Assembly: GCA_023439505.1 (NCBI GenBank)
Contig: JAEXNR010000062.1
Coordinates: 62,001 to 126,000, forward strand
Direction: 5' to 3'
Length of the DNA: 64,000 nt
Source of the DNA: Bacillota bacterium
GTDB lineage: Bacteria; Bacillota; Clostridia; Lachnospirales; Lachnospiraceae
The notes beneath the pieces are model-generated. The model ran no database searches, had not been told where the DNA came from, and saw only the letters and a program-made list of their open reading frames with translations. Numbering within the stretch: position 1 is the stretch's first letter; the number at the start of each line of letters is the position of its first letter. Both the position numbers and the translations under genes were made by a program. Of the stretch, positions 8,496-18,120 are shown piece by piece.

Positions 8496-9416
8496 TTATC
8501 TATTTGCAGATACATGCCAGGCAGTATGCCGGTTACACCGGTACTGCCTGGGGGTTGTTTTCATCAAACGCTTAAAGATTCTGATAAAGTAACTGAAATT
8601 GGTAAATCCAACCTCGAAGCCTACGTTCATGATTGGCAGATCCGTGGTCTGCAAAAGAAGACATGCCTTCTCGATCCGATAATGATTTAGATAATCAATA
8701 AAGTTGATTCCAAAGACCGATTTAAAATAAGAGCAGAAATAGGAAGGAGAATAATTCAATAACAAGGCTGCATCCTCCAGTGAGACCGGATTTTTATATT
8801 CGGTTTGCAGGTAGGACAGCAGCTTTTTTATTTCGGCCGTTTTGGTGGATCTGTTTTTTTGAAAGAGGGTATCCGATTCTTCCATATATAAGTTATATTT
8901 ATGAAGAAGGGAAATTGTTTTATAAAGACATGCCTTGGAATGAAGTTGAAAGCCTTCCGGCTTCTGATCATTTACCATAAAAAGTTCCACCAGTTCACTT
9001 CTCATCTGCTGATAACAACAATCTTGGGGAGAAATCTGAAAAGGAAACATGAGTTGTTTGTGAAGTGGTGCAATCGAGGCCGATTGTGCATGGTCATCGA
9101 TTTTAAAATCCAGATATTCCAGAGGAAATACATATGCGTAATACACCAGCTTCGGGTCATCACTGGAAAACTGATGAAGAAGCTCCCGGTTAATAAAGTA
9201 GATATGTTCCGGCTTCAGATCAAAATCATCCCCATCCAAAAGAAGGTGGACATAACCGCTGACCACATAGATGATTTCAATTTCCCGGTGCCAATGATAC
9301 GGTATGAATAAACTGGCACCGGAATTATTCATGATATAATGCTGCAGCGGAAACAGGCGGGTACCACGGCTGCCTATTTCCATTAATTCAGAGTTTGTAA
9401 AATGCGATACGTTCAT
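8496..9416 (-). CDS. AraC-family transcriptional regulator with cupin sensor
   Basis: A 306-residue regulator. The N-terminal cupin domain shows HWHREIEIIYVVSG and a later HQFSSDD. The C-terminal pair of helix-turn-helix motifs is NPVSLEDAALLLNYSPSYFC and LPIMNVGFEVGFTNFSYF, ending in TPRQYR. The ATG at 9416 is chosen because GGGGA lies 5 bases before it; an upstream in-frame ATG at 9446 has no clear site. It lies divergent to the GH13 gene at 9659 and upstream of the importer operon on its own strand. It could regulate either, most likely in response to a sugar. Confidence 0.9.
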   Translation of the reverse strand: MNVSHFTNSELMEIGSRGTRLFPLQHYIMNNSGASLFIPYHWHREIEIIYVVSGYVHLLLDGDDFDLKPEHIYFINRELLHQFSSDDPKLVYYAYVFPLEYLDFKIDDHAQSASIAPLHKQLMFPFQISPQDCCYQQMRSELVELFMVNDQKPEGFQLHSKACLYKTISLLHKYNLYMEESDTLFQKNRSTKTAEIKKLLSYLQTEYKNPVSLEDAALLLNYSPSYFCSYFKSVFGINFIDYLNHYRIEKACLLLQTTDLPIMNVGFEVGFTNFSYFIRIFKRLMKTTPRQYRCNRHTAWHVSANR

Positions 9417-9549
9417 ATCTTCCCCTTTTCTGCGTTGCTCTTGCAAATCTATAGAATCTTGATCCTATCGGTTCTTACACCCACAAAATTTATTCTATAT
9501 GTTTTTGTTCCCATTGGTTTTTTGTAATATTAATATTGTACTATTAAAC

Positions 9550-9621
9550 CTTGATATAATGCAAGAATATCAAGAAAAAATGTAAGATAATACTATTATT
9601 ATGGAACGTATTTATATCAAG
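9550..9621 (+). promoter_or_regulatory. Candidate AraC operator repeats and activator-dependent promoter
   Basis: Three copies of the octamer ATATCAAG or its complement occur at 9550-9557, 9567-9574 and 9614-9621, in the gap between the divergent AraC and GH13 genes. A TATAAT at 9555-9560 overlaps the first copy. No good -35 lies 17 bases upstream, as expected for an activator-dependent promoter. The link to the AraC gene is inferred. Confidence 0.45.
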
Positions 9622-9658
9622 ATATTATATTATGACAAACAGAAAGGAAATGAATTCT

Positions 9659-11218
9659 ATGAGTGATTGGTTAAATTCAGCTGTGTTTTATGAGATTTAT
9701 CCCCAAAGTTTTCAGGATACCAATGCAGACGGGATTGGGGATATACCGGGTATCATGAAACGATTGGACTATATCAAAAATCTGGGGTGTAATGCCATCT
9801 GGCTGAACCCCTGCTTTGAATCCCCATTTTCCGATGCGGGCTATGATGTATCGGATTATTGCAAAGTAGCGCCCAGATACGGGACAATGGAGGAGATAGA
9901 GCAGTTATTTGAGGAGGTACATGCAAGAAAGATGCATATCATACTGGATCTGGTTCCGGGGCATACCTCACTGGAGCATAAGTGGTTTAAAGAATCCATG
10001 AAGGCAGAGAAGAATGAATTTAGCGGAAGATACATATGGAGTGATGATATTATGGATGATATGTCGGGTGTCGGCAATATCACAGGGTGTATCAGAGGTA
10101 TCTCCGACCGGTATGGCAGTTGCGCCGTGAATTTCTTCTCCACCCAACCAGCCCTGAATTATGGCTTTGCAAGATGTGATAAGCCATGGCAGCAGCCTGT
10201 GGATTCCGAAGATGCGGTCAAAAGCAGACAGGCCATCAAAGAGATCATGCGCTTCTGGCTTAGGAAGGGATGTGATGGTTTTCGTGTTGATATGGCAGGC
10301 TCAATGGTAAAGAATGATGAAGATAAACAGGCCACCATCGCCTTGTGGAGGGAATTCAGAACATTTTTGGATCAGGAGTTTCCACAGGCGGTGATGATAT
10401 CAGAATGGGGGGATCCGGATAAATCTTTGCAGGCAGGTTTCCATATGGATTTTTTACTCCATTTTGGACCGTCCCATTATAATGATTTATTCCGGGGCAA
10501 TACGCCCTTTTTTGCAAAAGAAGGGAAGGGGGACATCTCCCAGTTTGCTTCGTATTATAAGAATTGTTACGAAACTACGAAGGGAAAGGGGTTGATCTGT
10601 ATCCCTTCCGGCAATCACGATATGGTGCGCCTGGCTAAGACGCTGTCACCGGAAGAGATGAAGCTGGCCTTTGCATTCGTCTTATCTATGCCGGGTGCGC
10701 CGTTTATCTACTATGGAGATGAAATTGGAATGCGCTATGTGGAGAATCTGACATCAGTAGAGGGTGGTTATTACAGGACCGGTTCCCGTTCCCCCATGCA
10801 ATGGGATCACCGGGAACAGAATGCAGGCTTTTCAGACGCTTCGGAGGAAAACTTATATATCAGAATGGATCCGGAAGCGATACGTCCGACGGTATCACAG
10901 CAGATGGAGCAGGAAGACTCCTTATGGAAGGAAGTGCATCAATTATTAGCGATTCGTGGTCAGGAAGAGGCACTTTTGGCCAATGGAGGGCTGGAATTTC
11001 TTTATGCAGAGCAAAACAGTTATCCGCTGGTATATAAACGTTTTGCTCCGGGCAGCAGTATTCTTGTGATCATTAACCCGTCGGAGCGTGCCACAGAGTG
11101 TCAGATCGAAGTTGCAGAAACTGAACGTATCCTCTATTGCTATGGGGAACCGGCAAGTTTTGACAGGGGAATTGTCCGTGCTCCTGCCTGTTCGGTAACC
11201 TTTATCAAATTAAAATAG
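9659..11218 (+). CDS. GH13 alpha-glucosidase-type enzyme
   Basis: A 519-residue GH13 hydrolase. It begins with the family-typical AVFYEIYPQSFQDTNADG. The four conserved regions are visible: DLVPGHT (region I, with Gly in place of the usual Asn); GFRVDMA with the nucleophile Asp at about 211; ISEWG with the acid/base Glu at about 248; and GNHDM at about 320. ATG 9659 is chosen because AAAGGA lies 10 bases upstream. It probably cleaves alpha-linked oligosaccharides inside the cell (no signal peptide). It heads a plus-strand carbohydrate region with an esterase, a beta-mannosidase-like GH2 and a GPH symporter. Exact linkage specificity is not assignable. Confidence 0.88.
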   Translation: MSDWLNSAVFYEIYPQSFQDTNADGIGDIPGIMKRLDYIKNLGCNAIWLNPCFESPFSDAGYDVSDYCKVAPRYGTMEEIEQLFEEVHARKMHIILDLVPGHTSLEHKWFKESMKAEKNEFSGRYIWSDDIMDDMSGVGNITGCIRGISDRYGSCAVNFFSTQPALNYGFARCDKPWQQPVDSEDAVKSRQAIKEIMRFWLRKGCDGFRVDMAGSMVKNDEDKQATIALWREFRTFLDQEFPQAVMISEWGDPDKSLQAGFHMDFLLHFGPSHYNDLFRGNTPFFAKEGKGDISQFASYYKNCYETTKGKGLICIPSGNHDMVRLAKTLSPEEMKLAFAFVLSMPGAPFIYYGDEIGMRYVENLTSVEGGYYRTGSRSPMQWDHREQNAGFSDASEENLYIRMDPEAIRPTVSQQMEQEDSLWKEVHQLLAIRGQEEALLANGGLEFLYAEQNSYPLVYKRFAPGSSILVIINPSERATECQIEVAETERILYCYGEPASFDRGIVRAPACSVTFIKLK

Positions 11219-11527
11219 AGGTTGGAATGCGTTGAGTTTAACCGAATAATTTCTACTGCTGTCAATATTGCATATGTAATATAAAAAATTCTGGGCTGTT
11301 GCTAAATAAAATTCCATGACGATGGATGCTATTTACCAACAGTCCTTTATGATTGATGGATACCTTACTTTTATTTAAAATATCGTACGGATATACAAAT
11401 AGAAATGATTGAAAAATGCTATAATGCAAAAAAGTATAGTGTTTTACTGTGATCTCTCCTGCAAAACAGCATGTTATAAACTATTTTATGTCAGAACGGA
11501 TAAAAAGGAAGAAGGAGAATAAGAAAA
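11219..11527 (+). other. Intergenic region with hairpin and promoter
   Basis: This gap holds no gene. A hairpin at 11294-11345 pairs GGCTGTTGCTAAATA with TATTTACCAACAGTCC (one bulge, one mismatch) and probably ends the GH13 transcript, though its T tract is short. An extended -10 (TGCTATAAT, 11417-11425) lies about 100 bases before the esterase start and may be its promoter; the -35 is weak. Confidence 0.5.
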
Positions 11528-13027
11528 ATGACAGAACTAATTGATACCTTTTATGGAAGGATCAAGGGGACTTATAATGACGGCGTTTATCGCTTCCTTG
11601 GAATACCCTACGCCAAAGCGCCCTTAGGAGAACTGAGATTTCGTGACCCGCAGGCACCGGACCCCTGGGACGGAGTCATTAAGGCAGACAAATACCCCAA
11701 AAATCCCATTCAAAAATATAAGGATATGGATTTTCACTATTTAAGTGAGGACTGCCTGTATATGAATCTATGGGTACCAAAGCATGGGGAAGAAAAATTG
11801 CCGGTTATGCTCTGGGTTCCGGGAGGTGCTTATGCCGGAGGCGGGAGCGGAATCAATTCCGAGGGGGAGCGATGCATCTATGATGGCAGTATACTGGCGA
11901 AGGATACGGGATGTATTATTATAACGATCAGTTATCGTTTGAATGTATTCGGTTTTCTTAATTTGTCGGAGTATAGCAGTCGATTCGATGACAATCTGGG
12001 AATAAAAGATATCATTGCTGCATTAAAATGGGTTCATAAAACAATTGCAGCGTTTGGCGGAGATGCCGGCAGCGTTACACTATTCGGGCAATCCGCCGGC
12101 GCAGGAGCCATTTCTGCACTTTTACTGGTGGATGAAGTTCAGCCATATTTCCACAAAGCCATCATACAGAGCAATTGCTTCGGTTCTTTCTATACGGTGG
12201 AAGAAGAAGAGGAAATTACCGCAAAGTTCCTTGAGATACTTCAGATAAAGAAAGCGGACGCACAAGCTATGCTGGAGGTATCTTATCCGCAGCTAATGCA
12301 GGCTGCAGACGAATTGGATCAATATGTAACGAAACATTATTTTGGTCGGTGTACCTTCTGTCCCGTTGTTGACGGAGTGCTGATCAAAGAATTTCCCACG
12401 CTTGCCTCTTTTCAAAAAGCGAAGAAGCCGGTCATGGTTGGCTCAAATCATGAGGAAGGAAATTTTCTGACCCTTGAGAGAAAATGGACAAAGAAACAGA
12501 GAGATCAATTAAAGGACAGTCTGCTTAGGCGTCTGGATGAGCAAAAGCGCAGAGAGATTCTGGAGCGGTATCCGGGACTTCCGTCAAAACAGGCATTTTC
12601 TGATCTTTTGACTGACGTTATGTATACGATCCCAAAGCTATGGTTTGCGGAGCATTACAGTCAGGAAGGGACGGTATATGTTTATCGATATGATTATTCC
12701 CCGTTCGTTATGAAGCTGTTAGGACTTCGTGCGTGCCATATCGCAGAATTGTTTGTGCTGTATGAACTTTATAAGGTAAAGCCATATCATATTTTATTTC
12801 TTGGATCAAAAAGGACTGCGGGGGACTTGGGAAGAAGATTGCGTAAATATTGGGGGGCATTTGCCCGCAGCGGTGATCCCAATGCAGCCGGTCTTGCTCA
12901 GTGGAAACCCTATCAGGAAAAGGATCGTTATACCATGATATTTCATAGAAACGACCGTCTTGTGGCAGACGCTGATCAAAAAAATAGGCAATGGTACTTA
13001 ACCATCTTAAAATTATTGATATCATAA
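11528..13027 (+). CDS. Type-B carboxylesterase family protein
   Basis: A 499-residue alpha/beta-hydrolase of the cholinesterase/carboxylesterase family. The N-terminus has FLGIPYAKAPLGELRF. The EDCLYMNLWVP motif and the oxyanion-hole segment WVPGGAYAGGG follow. The nucleophile elbow is GQSAG, with Gln in place of the usual Glu. No signal peptide is present, so it acts in the cytoplasm. In a glycan-use setting it could remove acyl groups from imported oligosaccharides; this is inferred from neighbours only. Its ribosome site AGAAGGAG is 8 bases before the ATG. Confidence 0.85.
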   Translation: MTELIDTFYGRIKGTYNDGVYRFLGIPYAKAPLGELRFRDPQAPDPWDGVIKADKYPKNPIQKYKDMDFHYLSEDCLYMNLWVPKHGEEKLPVMLWVPGGAYAGGGSGINSEGERCIYDGSILAKDTGCIIITISYRLNVFGFLNLSEYSSRFDDNLGIKDIIAALKWVHKTIAAFGGDAGSVTLFGQSAGAGAISALLLVDEVQPYFHKAIIQSNCFGSFYTVEEEEEITAKFLEILQIKKADAQAMLEVSYPQLMQAADELDQYVTKHYFGRCTFCPVVDGVLIKEFPTLASFQKAKKPVMVGSNHEEGNFLTLERKWTKKQRDQLKDSLLRRLDEQKRREILERYPGLPSKQAFSDLLTDVMYTIPKLWFAEHYSQEGTVYVYRYDYSPFVMKLLGLRACHIAELFVLYELYKVKPYHILFLGSKRTAGDLGRRLRKYWGAFARSGDPNAAGLAQWKPYQEKDRYTMIFHRNDRLVADADQKNRQWYLTILKLLIS

Positions 13028-13077
13028 CAGCTGCATAAAACTCAGGCGTAATTCTCAGCCTGAGTTTTATGCAGCTG
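13028..13077. terminator. Bidirectional hairpin, 20-bp perfect stem
   Basis: The arms 13028-13047 and 13058-13077 are perfect reverse complements with a 10-base loop, and A4/T4 tracts lie within the arms. The hairpin lies between the convergent esterase and AraC genes and contains the AraC stop codon (13042-13044) plus its last codons. It probably ends both transcripts. Confidence 0.7.
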
Positions 13078-13782
13078 TGAGGGACAGACACCATGGTACG
13101 CTTTGAAACTTCTGGAAAAGTGTGAAATATCGCAATAACCCAGGACATCCGATACTTCTGCAATGGACATCCCGGACAATGTCAGCATCTTCTTCGCCTC
13201 CTCCATCTTCTTTTGACGGATATACCGGGTAAGGGTTATGCCAACCTCCTGATGAAACAGGGTGGACAAATAATGCGGGTTAAGGCAGTGGTAATCCGCA
13301 ATTTGTTTCACTGTGACCGATTCGTATTTATTGCGGTTAATATAGCGAATTACCCTGGTAATCGTCTGGGAATAATGATTCATACGCTCTTCCTGTGAAA
13401 GATCATAAAAATGCATAAAAATCTTCTTGGCAAAGGAAAATACATCGCCTTCTGTAGAAAGCTTCTCTAATTCATTCATGTAATAATCACTCAGTGCAAA
13501 ACTAAACTCTGCATCAACTCCCAATTCAATGGCAATACGAGTGATCCGTGTAAGCAGACAAATTACGCTGTTCTTGGCACCGCGCAGGCGGTTGGGACCA
13601 AGGCTATCGGCATACAGGTTGTAGATTTCGTAGAAAGCAGGAGATTCCAACAGTGCAATCATCTCATTTTGTTCACTATTAAATAAATAATGATGCAGCT
13701 GCATCTCATGATCATAGGAGTGATGCAGTTGTCCGTTCATCATTAATTGCTTGGCGGCTTTTTCAGCCTTGTATTTAGACAT
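13042..13782 (-). CDS. AraC-family transcriptional regulator
   Basis: A 246-residue regulator with an N-terminal segment of about 145 residues lacking a clear cupin. The C-terminal double helix-turn-helix includes ESVTVKQIADYHCLNPHYLS and MSIAEVSDVLGYCDISHFSR, ending CPSQLHK. An AGGTGA site precedes the ATG. It is divergent from the beta-mannosidase-like gene, with about 120 bases between them, and convergent with the esterase. It most likely controls the adjacent glycoside genes. Confidence 0.88.
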   Translation of the reverse strand: MSKYKAEKAAKQLMMNGQLHHSYDHEMQLHHYLFNSEQNEMIALLESPAFYEIYNLYADSLGPNRLRGAKNSVICLLTRITRIAIELGVDAEFSFALSDYYMNELEKLSTEGDVFSFAKKIFMHFYDLSQEERMNHYSQTITRVIRYINRNKYESVTVKQIADYHCLNPHYLSTLFHQEVGITLTRYIRQKKMEEAKKMLTLSGMSIAEVSDVLGYCDISHFSRSFKAYHGVCPSQLHKTQAENYA

Positions 13783-13903
13783 ACGTTCACCTGACTTTTA
13801 TTCAGATTTTCTTACAAATATACAATTATTATAGTATGAATACTGTTAAAATACAAGATGTATTTGTGGAGTACCGGGAAAGGGCAGGGAGGATGCGGTA
13901 GTG

Positions 13904-16453
13904 ATGAAAATTAACTTAAGCGGCGAATGGGATCTGAAGATGAGCGGGAACGACACCATCTATCAAGGCCATTTGCCAGGATGTAATTATCTGGATTTGA
14001 TAAAAAACGGAGGAATCGAGGACCCCTTCTGGGGAACGAATGAAGAAATTGCCACCAAAATCGCGAGACAGGAGTTTGAGTATGCACGAACCTTTTCTGT
14101 ATCCCCTGATTTCCTTCAGAAGGAAAGGGTCGAGCTGGTTGCGGATGGCCTGGATACATTATGTACCATTTATCTGAATGGCACAGTGCTTGGTAAAACC
14201 GACAATATATATCGTATATGGCGATTTGATGTCAGCGCATTGCTTCATGCAGGGGAGAACCGGATTAGGATCGTCATTGCCGATCCCTACCCCTATTTTG
14301 AAAAACGTCAGGCGGAGGAGGAGTTATTGTATATTCCCAATGCTGCCAAGGGCTCCCAGTATATTAGAAAAACGCCCTGTCATTTTGGATGGGATTGGGG
14401 ACCGGTTCTTCCCCCGGCAGGTCTGGTGGGAAAGATCGGACTGGAAAGCTATGACATACGCATTCAACATATGCGTGTAAAGCAGCATCATGAGAATAAA
14501 TTCGTTCGTCTAAGGCTGTCGGCTGAGATGATCGGAGCGGGGAAGCGTCCGCTGCAGGGAATCGTCAGACTGACCTCACCGGATGGAAAAGGGGACGAAT
14601 ATCCTGCGAATATTGAGGGGGATACCGTCAACTGCTCCATTGATATTACCTCAGCCCGTTTGTGGTGGTGCAACGGACTTGGGGAACAGCCATTATATAC
14701 AGTAACATTGTTACTGAAAGGAGATTCGGATGAGCTTGTGATTGACACGTGTACCAAAAAAATCGGGCTCAGAACCATCGAACTTGACACTTCCCCGGAT
14801 CAATGGGGAAATCAATTCCGATTTGTAATCAATGGGGTGCCGATTTTTGCAAAAGGAGCGGATTGGATACCGACAGATTCTTTTATTACCCGTACGACAA
14901 AGGAAGACGTGGAATTCTATATTACAAGTGCAAAACAGGCAAATATGAATATGCTGCGGGTATGGGGAGGCGGCATGTATGAAAACGATGACTTTTATGA
15001 TCTGTGCGATCAGTATGGTATCCTGGTCTGGCAGGATTTTATTTTCGCATGTGGTGCCTATCCCTTCTTCGACGAAGCCTTTGTGGAGAATGTTCATCAG
15101 GAGGTGATAGATAATGTTACAAGGATTCGTGATCATGCCAGTCTTGCACTTTGGTGCGGAAATAATGAAAATGAGTTAATTGGTATCCTATGTAAAAAGA
15201 ATAGAAAGATAAGCAGTACGAATATGCCCTTTTATCATAACACCCTGCGTGAGTGGGTGAAGGAGCTGGACGATGTAACACCTTACTGGCCCGGCTCCCC
15301 CTCCTCCGGCACCTTAGGAGTCCGGTTTCATAATATGAAGCCCGGAAAAACCAGCGGAGATACCCATCTTTGGCAGATCTGGCACGGGATGCTGCCAATT
15401 GAAGGGTTTCGAAAATTCCCCACCAGATTTTGTTCGGAATTTGGAATGGAATCCATGCCGTCCATGGATACCATACGAACCTTTACCGATGAGAAGGAGT
15501 TGAGTGAGTTCTCTCCTGTTATGCAGGCACATCAAAAATCCGGGAGCGGCAACGAGAAAATGTTGTTTTATCTTCTGGCAAAGTACAGAAATCCGGCAAA
15601 ATTTGAAGATTTTGTATATCTCTCTCAAATAGTGCAGGCAGACACCATCCGTTTTGCAACGGATCACTGGCGCAGGGGGCTTGGAAGACATAACGGTGCC
15701 ATCTACTGGCAGTACAATGACTGCTGGCCGGTTGCCTCCTGGGCCGGCATCGATTATAACAAGCAATATAAGGCACTGCAATATCAGGCGAAGCATTTTA
15801 ACAAGATGCTCTGTTTGTCCAATGATTATTATCTTGACCGGGCACAATTACATCTGATTAACGAATATCCGACTGCCTTTGAAGGGGAATTGGTATGGAA
15901 AATCTGCACTTTTGACGGGCATATGATCAATAAAGGAACCCAGAATATCAAATTAAATTCTTTGAGTGCCGAAAAAATTGCAGTTCTTACATATTCGAAA
16001 CTCTTAAAAGGAACCAGAAAATCCAGGGCAGTACTGATCGCATCCTTGTATCAGGGAAAAGAGATGGTAGATGAAAAAACTTGGCTTTTGGTTCCTGACA
16101 AAAAGGCAAAGCTCCCAAAGCCTGAGATAACCTATGAATGCAGGGTAGGGGATGGCATCGCGACGGTGATACTTTCCGGTAAGTATTTTGCAAGAAAGGT
16201 CTTTATCAGTGCAGAACAGGTAAATCAGCCCTGGAGTGATAACTTTTTTGATATCCCTGCAGGAGAAAGCAAAATCTTAAGTGTAAGCCTGCCCGGAGGT
16301 ATGACGAAAGAAACGTTTGAAAGAGGAATCCGGATACGTTCGTTAGCCGATGTAGTACCCAGAAACAGTCTAATCAAAGACAGGCTGATTCGTATGGGGA
16401 TTTTCTTCAAAATACCGAATCTAAAGGCATGGATCATGTTTAAATTCCTGTAA
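13904..16453 (+). CDS. GH2 beta-mannosidase-like glycoside hydrolase
   Basis: An 849-residue GH2 enzyme without a signal peptide. An N-terminal sugar-binding domain (LPGCNYLDLI) is followed by the beta-mannosidase hallmark CHFGWDWGPVLPPAG at about 163-177. An Ig-like domain and the TIM barrel come next. In the barrel, LALWCGNNENE carries the acid/base Glu and RFCSEFGMES the nucleophile Glu. Length and motifs match cytoplasmic beta-mannosidases that trim terminal beta-linked mannose from oligosaccharides. The start is ATG 13904, immediately after an in-frame GTG at 13901, with GGGAGG upstream. The symporter gene follows after 93 bases and could bring in the substrate. Confidence 0.88.
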   Translation: MKINLSGEWDLKMSGNDTIYQGHLPGCNYLDLIKNGGIEDPFWGTNEEIATKIARQEFEYARTFSVSPDFLQKERVELVADGLDTLCTIYLNGTVLGKTDNIYRIWRFDVSALLHAGENRIRIVIADPYPYFEKRQAEEELLYIPNAAKGSQYIRKTPCHFGWDWGPVLPPAGLVGKIGLESYDIRIQHMRVKQHHENKFVRLRLSAEMIGAGKRPLQGIVRLTSPDGKGDEYPANIEGDTVNCSIDITSARLWWCNGLGEQPLYTVTLLLKGDSDELVIDTCTKKIGLRTIELDTSPDQWGNQFRFVINGVPIFAKGADWIPTDSFITRTTKEDVEFYITSAKQANMNMLRVWGGGMYENDDFYDLCDQYGILVWQDFIFACGAYPFFDEAFVENVHQEVIDNVTRIRDHASLALWCGNNENELIGILCKKNRKISSTNMPFYHNTLREWVKELDDVTPYWPGSPSSGTLGVRFHNMKPGKTSGDTHLWQIWHGMLPIEGFRKFPTRFCSEFGMESMPSMDTIRTFTDEKELSEFSPVMQAHQKSGSGNEKMLFYLLAKYRNPAKFEDFVYLSQIVQADTIRFATDHWRRGLGRHNGAIYWQYNDCWPVASWAGIDYNKQYKALQYQAKHFNKMLCLSNDYYLDRAQLHLINEYPTAFEGELVWKICTFDGHMINKGTQNIKLNSLSAEKIAVLTYSKLLKGTRKSRAVLIASLYQGKEMVDEKTWLLVPDKKAKLPKPEITYECRVGDGIATVILSGKYFARKVFISAEQVNQPWSDNFFDIPAGESKILSVSLPGGMTKETFERGIRIRSLADVVPRNSLIKDRLIRMGIFFKIPNLKAWIMFKFL

Positions 16454-16546
16454 GGAAATGGTTTCTTATGGGAGAAAGAAGAAACCGCACACGCAGATAA
16501 TGGCGTAACAGAATAAACTTTATATGGAGAAGGAGATTATATTCCT

Positions 16547-17929
16547 ATGGCAAAGGTGAAGGAACAATATGTAAATAGTACCGGGGAGCGGTATGCTTAT
16601 GGGTTTTACTTTTTTGGACAATTAATCTTTTATATCATAGTATCAAGTTTTTTACAGTTGTATTTAACCAATATCGGTATCCCGGCGGCAGTGGTGGGTG
16701 TTATCTTTATGTTTGCAAAAGTCTGGGATGCAATTAACGATCCCATGTTTGGAGTCATTGTGGATAAGACGAATCTAAAGGCAGGAAAATATTTGCCGTG
16801 GATTAGAATATCATCCTTTCTGATTCCCCTGGCAACCATATTTTTATTTGCAATTCCTTCCGGAGTCAGCCCACAGATTAAGATTTTCTGGGCCGCCTTC
16901 GGATACATACTCTGGGACACAAGTTATACCATTTGTGATGTGCCGATCTTTGCCCTTGCAACTTCAATGACCAATAATGTAAAGGAACGGGACAATTTAT
17001 TCATTATAAACCGCTTTTTTGGATTAATGGGGGGATTAATCACCTTACTGCTTGTACCGATGTTATATCCGAATATCGGTTGGACAGCTACCATCATCAT
17101 CATTGCCGTTGTTGGTATGCTTACCATGATTCCGGTGGGATATCGATGCAAGGAGCGTTTTGTAGTGCCGCAGGAGAATAGCCCTACGATTAAGGAGCTG
17201 TTTCATTATTTGATTAAGAACAAACCCCTGTTGATTTTCAGTGCGGCGATTATCGTTATGTCCATCACCAATACGGCAGGTACCATGCAGGCATATACCG
17301 CCATCTATTGTCTTGGCGGACCGGAGTGGATTACGATTATGGCGCTTGTCTCAACGCTGCCTACGCTGATTGTTGTAGCATTTGCGCAGAAGATTATTTC
17401 AAAAGTAGAGAAGAAACCGATTTTACTTGTCTCTGTCTCGGTTAATCTTGCACTTGGTATTGTCCTCTATTTTATCGGATATGAAAACCATGTTCTTTTC
17501 CTGTTAATTTGCCTCATCCGTTCCATATTTTCCAGTATGCTCTCGGTAATCACGGTCATGTTCGTAGCCGATTGTGCGGAGTATGGCAATTTTGTAACCG
17601 GCAAACGTGCACAGGGAGTTGCCTTTTCTGTTCAGACATTCACAGCAAAGATCACGGCGGCAATCTCCAGTACAATAGGAATGTTTTTGCTTGGTATCAT
17701 TGGATTTCAATCTGGATCAGAGGTCGTACAGGATAGTGCAACCATCGCATGGATCTGGAAATTCTACACCCTGGTCCCGGTGGTATCCGGTTCGGCTGCA
17801 GTATTGATACTGCTGATAGGATATCAACTTAGTAATAAAGAGGTTTCCATCATGTTGAAATGCAATCAGGGAGAGATAACAAAAGAAGAAGCCAATGCTT
17901 TATTGAAAAATGACCGGAAATCACGGTAG
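16547..17929 (+). CDS. GPH-family glycoside:cation symporter
   Basis: A 460-residue, roughly 12-span membrane protein of the glycoside-pentoside-hexuronide symporter family (MFS superfamily). The KVWDAINDPMFGVIVDKT segment after the second span is the family signature, with the Asp residues that contact cation and sugar in MelB. The YGNFVTGKRAQGVAFS segment near residue 350 is also typical. A cytoplasmic tail follows. It lies downstream of the beta-mannosidase-like gene and is the probable importer for its oligosaccharide substrate. Confidence 0.88.
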   Translation: MAKVKEQYVNSTGERYAYGFYFFGQLIFYIIVSSFLQLYLTNIGIPAAVVGVIFMFAKVWDAINDPMFGVIVDKTNLKAGKYLPWIRISSFLIPLATIFLFAIPSGVSPQIKIFWAAFGYILWDTSYTICDVPIFALATSMTNNVKERDNLFIINRFFGLMGGLITLLLVPMLYPNIGWTATIIIIAVVGMLTMIPVGYRCKERFVVPQENSPTIKELFHYLIKNKPLLIFSAAIIVMSITNTAGTMQAYTAIYCLGGPEWITIMALVSTLPTLIVVAFAQKIISKVEKKPILLVSVSVNLALGIVLYFIGYENHVLFLLICLIRSIFSSMLSVITVMFVADCAEYGNFVTGKRAQGVAFSVQTFTAKITAAISSTIGMFLLGIIGFQSGSEVVQDSATIAWIWKFYTLVPVVSGSAAVLILLIGYQLSNKEVSIMLKCNQGEITKEEANALLKNDRKSR

Positions 17930-18003
17930 ATATTGTTAGTTATGGGTAGATGCAATTACCGCGTTTTAAAAATGGAAGGGACAAATTAGTAAATGAAATA
18001 GCT

Positions 18004-18042
18004 GCAGGACACTGTTTGGCTGGATACAGTGTCCTGCTATTT
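18004..18042 (+). terminator. Intrinsic terminator after the symporter gene
   Basis: GCAGGACACTG (18004-18014) pairs perfectly with CAGTGTCCTGC (18027-18037), followed by TATTTTTA. This sits in the 340-base gap between the symporter and the response-regulator gene. The rest of the gap holds the palindrome and promoter listed separately. Confidence 0.85.
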
Positions 18043-18071
18043 TTATGAAATATTGCTGATGTGTTTGATAA

Positions 18072-18120
18072 CTTATTACATATAAAATTTTATATGTAAT
18101 AAGGGAAAATATGCTATAAT
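18072..18120 (+). promoter_or_regulatory. 32-bp perfect palindrome next to an extended -10
   Basis: CTTATTACATATAAAA (18072-18087) is followed directly by its exact reverse complement (18088-18103), giving a 32-bp palindrome with no spacer. TGCTATAAT (18112-18120) lies 8 bases downstream, so the palindrome covers the -35 position of this promoter. It looks like an operator for the two-component/ABC operon, possibly for autoregulation. A DNA cruciform or the edge of an element are alternatives. Confidence 0.6.

Noticed and set aside
8780..9311. Plus-strand ORFs opposite the AraC gene at 8496-9416
   Set aside because: Antisense to a well-supported regulator, no ribosome site and no recognisable domain.
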